From positions 32,296-96,295 of the forward strand of contig CACEBX010000003.1 of the NCBI GenBank assembly GCA_902557845.1: a DNA stretch of 64,000 nucleotides. The letters are read 5' to 3'. Positions within the stretch are counted from its first letter, which is position 1. Each line of letters starts with the position of its first letter. Positions 63,025 to 64,000 of this stretch are shown in pieces. The stretch comes from Rhodospirillaceae bacterium. GTDB taxonomy: Bacteria > Pseudomonadota > Alphaproteobacteria > TMED109. A program made the position numbers and the translations under genes. A model generated the notes under the pieces. The model was not told the DNA's origin. It did no database searches and saw only the letters and a list, made by a program, of their open reading frames with translations.

Positions 63025-64000
63025 ATGATAAATAATAAGAAAAGAGCTTTATTAAAAAGTATGGCATTGTTTTCATCTGCAGCCTTAATTAGTAGCTGTA
63101 CTGAAAAAGCAGAAGTTAACCCTAATTTATTAGATAATAAATTTCCAAAAGTAAAGTTACGGATGGTTACATCTTTTCCTAGAAATCTTCCCGGGGCAGA
63201 TATTCCAGCACAAATGTTAGCAAATAGAATTAAAAATATGTCTCAAGGAAAAATAGATGTTACTCATTATGCAGCAGGAGAATTAGTTCCAGCATTTGAA
63301 GTTTTTGATGCTGTAAGAGAAAATATAGCTGATTGCGCATATACAGCACCTCAATATTGGATATCTAAACATAAGGCTATTCCTTTTTTTTGTTGTATAC
63401 CTGGGGGGATGACCTCTAAAGAGTTGTTTGTTTGGTTAAACCAAGGGGAAGGTCAGAAACTATGGGACGAACTATATGGAACATTTAATTTAAAAGGGTT
63501 TCCTGCTGGTGATACAGGTACAACAATGGGAGGCTGGTTTAATAAAGAAATATTTAATCCTGATGATTTCAAAGGCCTCAAAATGAGAATGCCAGGATTA
63601 GGTGCGGAGGTAATAAATAGGATGGGAGCTGTTTCAGTAAACTTATCTGGAGGTGAGGTTATAAATTCTCTAAAGCTAGGAGTTTTAGATGCAGCTGAGT
63701 GGGCTGGTCCTTGGCCAGATATGACTATGGGATTTCATAAAGTAGCAAAATACTATTATGGCCCTGGAATTCATGAACCAAGTACAATATGTGAATTTAT
63801 GATTAATAAAGAACTTTGGGATAGTTTTCCTTTTGAATATAAAGAAATAATAAAAAATGCATCTTATTCTAATTATATAGAAGTGCTTTCTGAATACTTT
63901 TACAAAAATTCTAAAACTTTAAATATTTTAAAAAATAAACACAATATTAAAATTGGGCATTATTCGCCAGAAATTATTGATAAATTTTTTTATTATTCGA
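63025..64000 (+). CDS. TRAP transporter solute-binding protein (DctP family), 3' end outside window
   Basis: 325 residues to the window end, no stop reached. Lipoprotein-type signal: KRALLKSMALFSSAALISSC, lipid Cys at about 25. Marks: GELVPAFEVFDAVRENIADCAYTAPQYWISKHK (about 87-118), GLKMRMPG (about 190), INSLKLGVLDAAEWAGPWPDMTMGFHK (about 213-239). It is related to the binding protein at 51159, with the same order of motifs. One base after the hydrolase stop, so in the benzoate operon; it may bind benzoate or another aromatic acid. Its DctQ/DctM permeases would lie beyond the window. Confidence 0.9.
   Translation, partial: MINNKKRALLKSMALFSSAALISSCTEKAEVNPNLLDNKFPKVKLRMVTSFPRNLPGADIPAQMLANRIKNMSQGKIDVTHYAAGELVPAFEVFDAVRENIADCAYTAPQYWISKHKAIPFFCCIPGGMTSKELFVWLNQGEGQKLWDELYGTFNLKGFPAGDTGTTMGGWFNKEIFNPDDFKGLKMRMPGLGAEVINRMGAVSVNLSGGEVINSLKLGVLDAAEWAGPWPDMTMGFHKVAKYYYGPGIHEPSTICEFMINKELWDSFPFEYKEIIKNASYSNYIEVLSEYFYKNSKTLNILKNKHNIKIGHYSPEIIDKFFYYS

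Overview
The window is a very AT-rich, gene-dense bacterial chromosome segment with short intergenic gaps, many overlapping start/stop codons and mixed ATG/GTG/TTG starts. The gene set points to a streamlined alphaproteobacterium, probably a marine heterotroph: purB and purC close together, a Mg-type HemB, the order tig-clpP-clpX-lon-hupB followed by tRNA-Val and tRNA-Asp, a PII-glnA pair, valine and glutaryl-CoA catabolism, and TRAP solute-binding proteins. The lineage cannot be fixed from this window; it could be a low-GC pelagic group such as AEGEAN-169 or a SAR11 relative.

Layout. 1-4433 (minus strand): dusA, an OmpA-like lipoprotein, purB, an NRDE/TANGO2 protein and purC (cut by the window edge). 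4500-7725: four genes of a branched-chain amino acid/urea-type ABC importer with no binding protein. 7734-15462: hemB; a valine-degradation operon (acyl-CoA dehydrogenase, 3-hydroxyisobutyryl-CoA hydrolase, 3-hydroxyisobutyrate dehydrogenase); an opposing operon of dihydroorotase, an unknown secreted protein and glutaryl-CoA dehydrogenase; and a thioesterase. 15464-17397: glnB and glnA, with what reads as a glutamine (glnA-class) riboswitch in the glnA leader. 17473-30205: tRNA-His, htpG, a nitroreductase, small envelope proteins, an AceE-like E1 enzyme, tRNA-Leu, a Rap1a-like protein, and the tig/clpP/clpX/lon/hupB block, in which lon is split by a one-base change in a T run.

30259-30421 holds tRNA-Val and tRNA-Asp. 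From the 3' end of tRNA-Asp to about 49.1 kb lies the most unusual part of the window: an array of cargo cassettes separated by repeated, progressively decayed copies of the tRNA-Asp 3' end plus flanking arms (near 30.4, 32.7, 35.1, 39.7, 42.15, 44.9 and 49.0 kb). No integrase is present. The cargo is: (1) a class III cyclase with TPRs; (2) DUF805, MORN and P-loop kinase genes; (3) an ATP-grasp/alpha-E/transglutaminase triad plus phosphofructokinase; (4) a serine hydrolase and an SDR; (5) DUF1826/DsrE-like/COG0523 metal genes around a Fur-family-type operator; (6) glucosylglycerate synthesis and breakdown genes. The arrangement looks like stacked site-specific integrations at one tRNA gene, comparable to tRNA-targeting, integrase-poor cargo elements such as tycheposons.

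49.2-64 kb: a possible GIY-YIG protein, an ABM-domain protein, a fatty-acid-hydroxylase-type membrane protein with a TRAP binding protein, panB, a GlcG/HbpS protein, and then an aerobic benzoyl-CoA (box) pathway: a regulator and aldehyde dehydrogenase, boxB, boxC, a BoxR-type regulator (HTH plus shikimate-kinase-like domain), a flavodoxin, benzoate-CoA ligase, an alpha/beta hydrolase and a second TRAP binding protein cut by the window end. Two TGCA-N6-TGCA-type palindromes sit in front of boxC and between boxR and the flavodoxin gene, as expected for BoxR operators. boxA is not seen; the flavodoxin is a candidate electron carrier.
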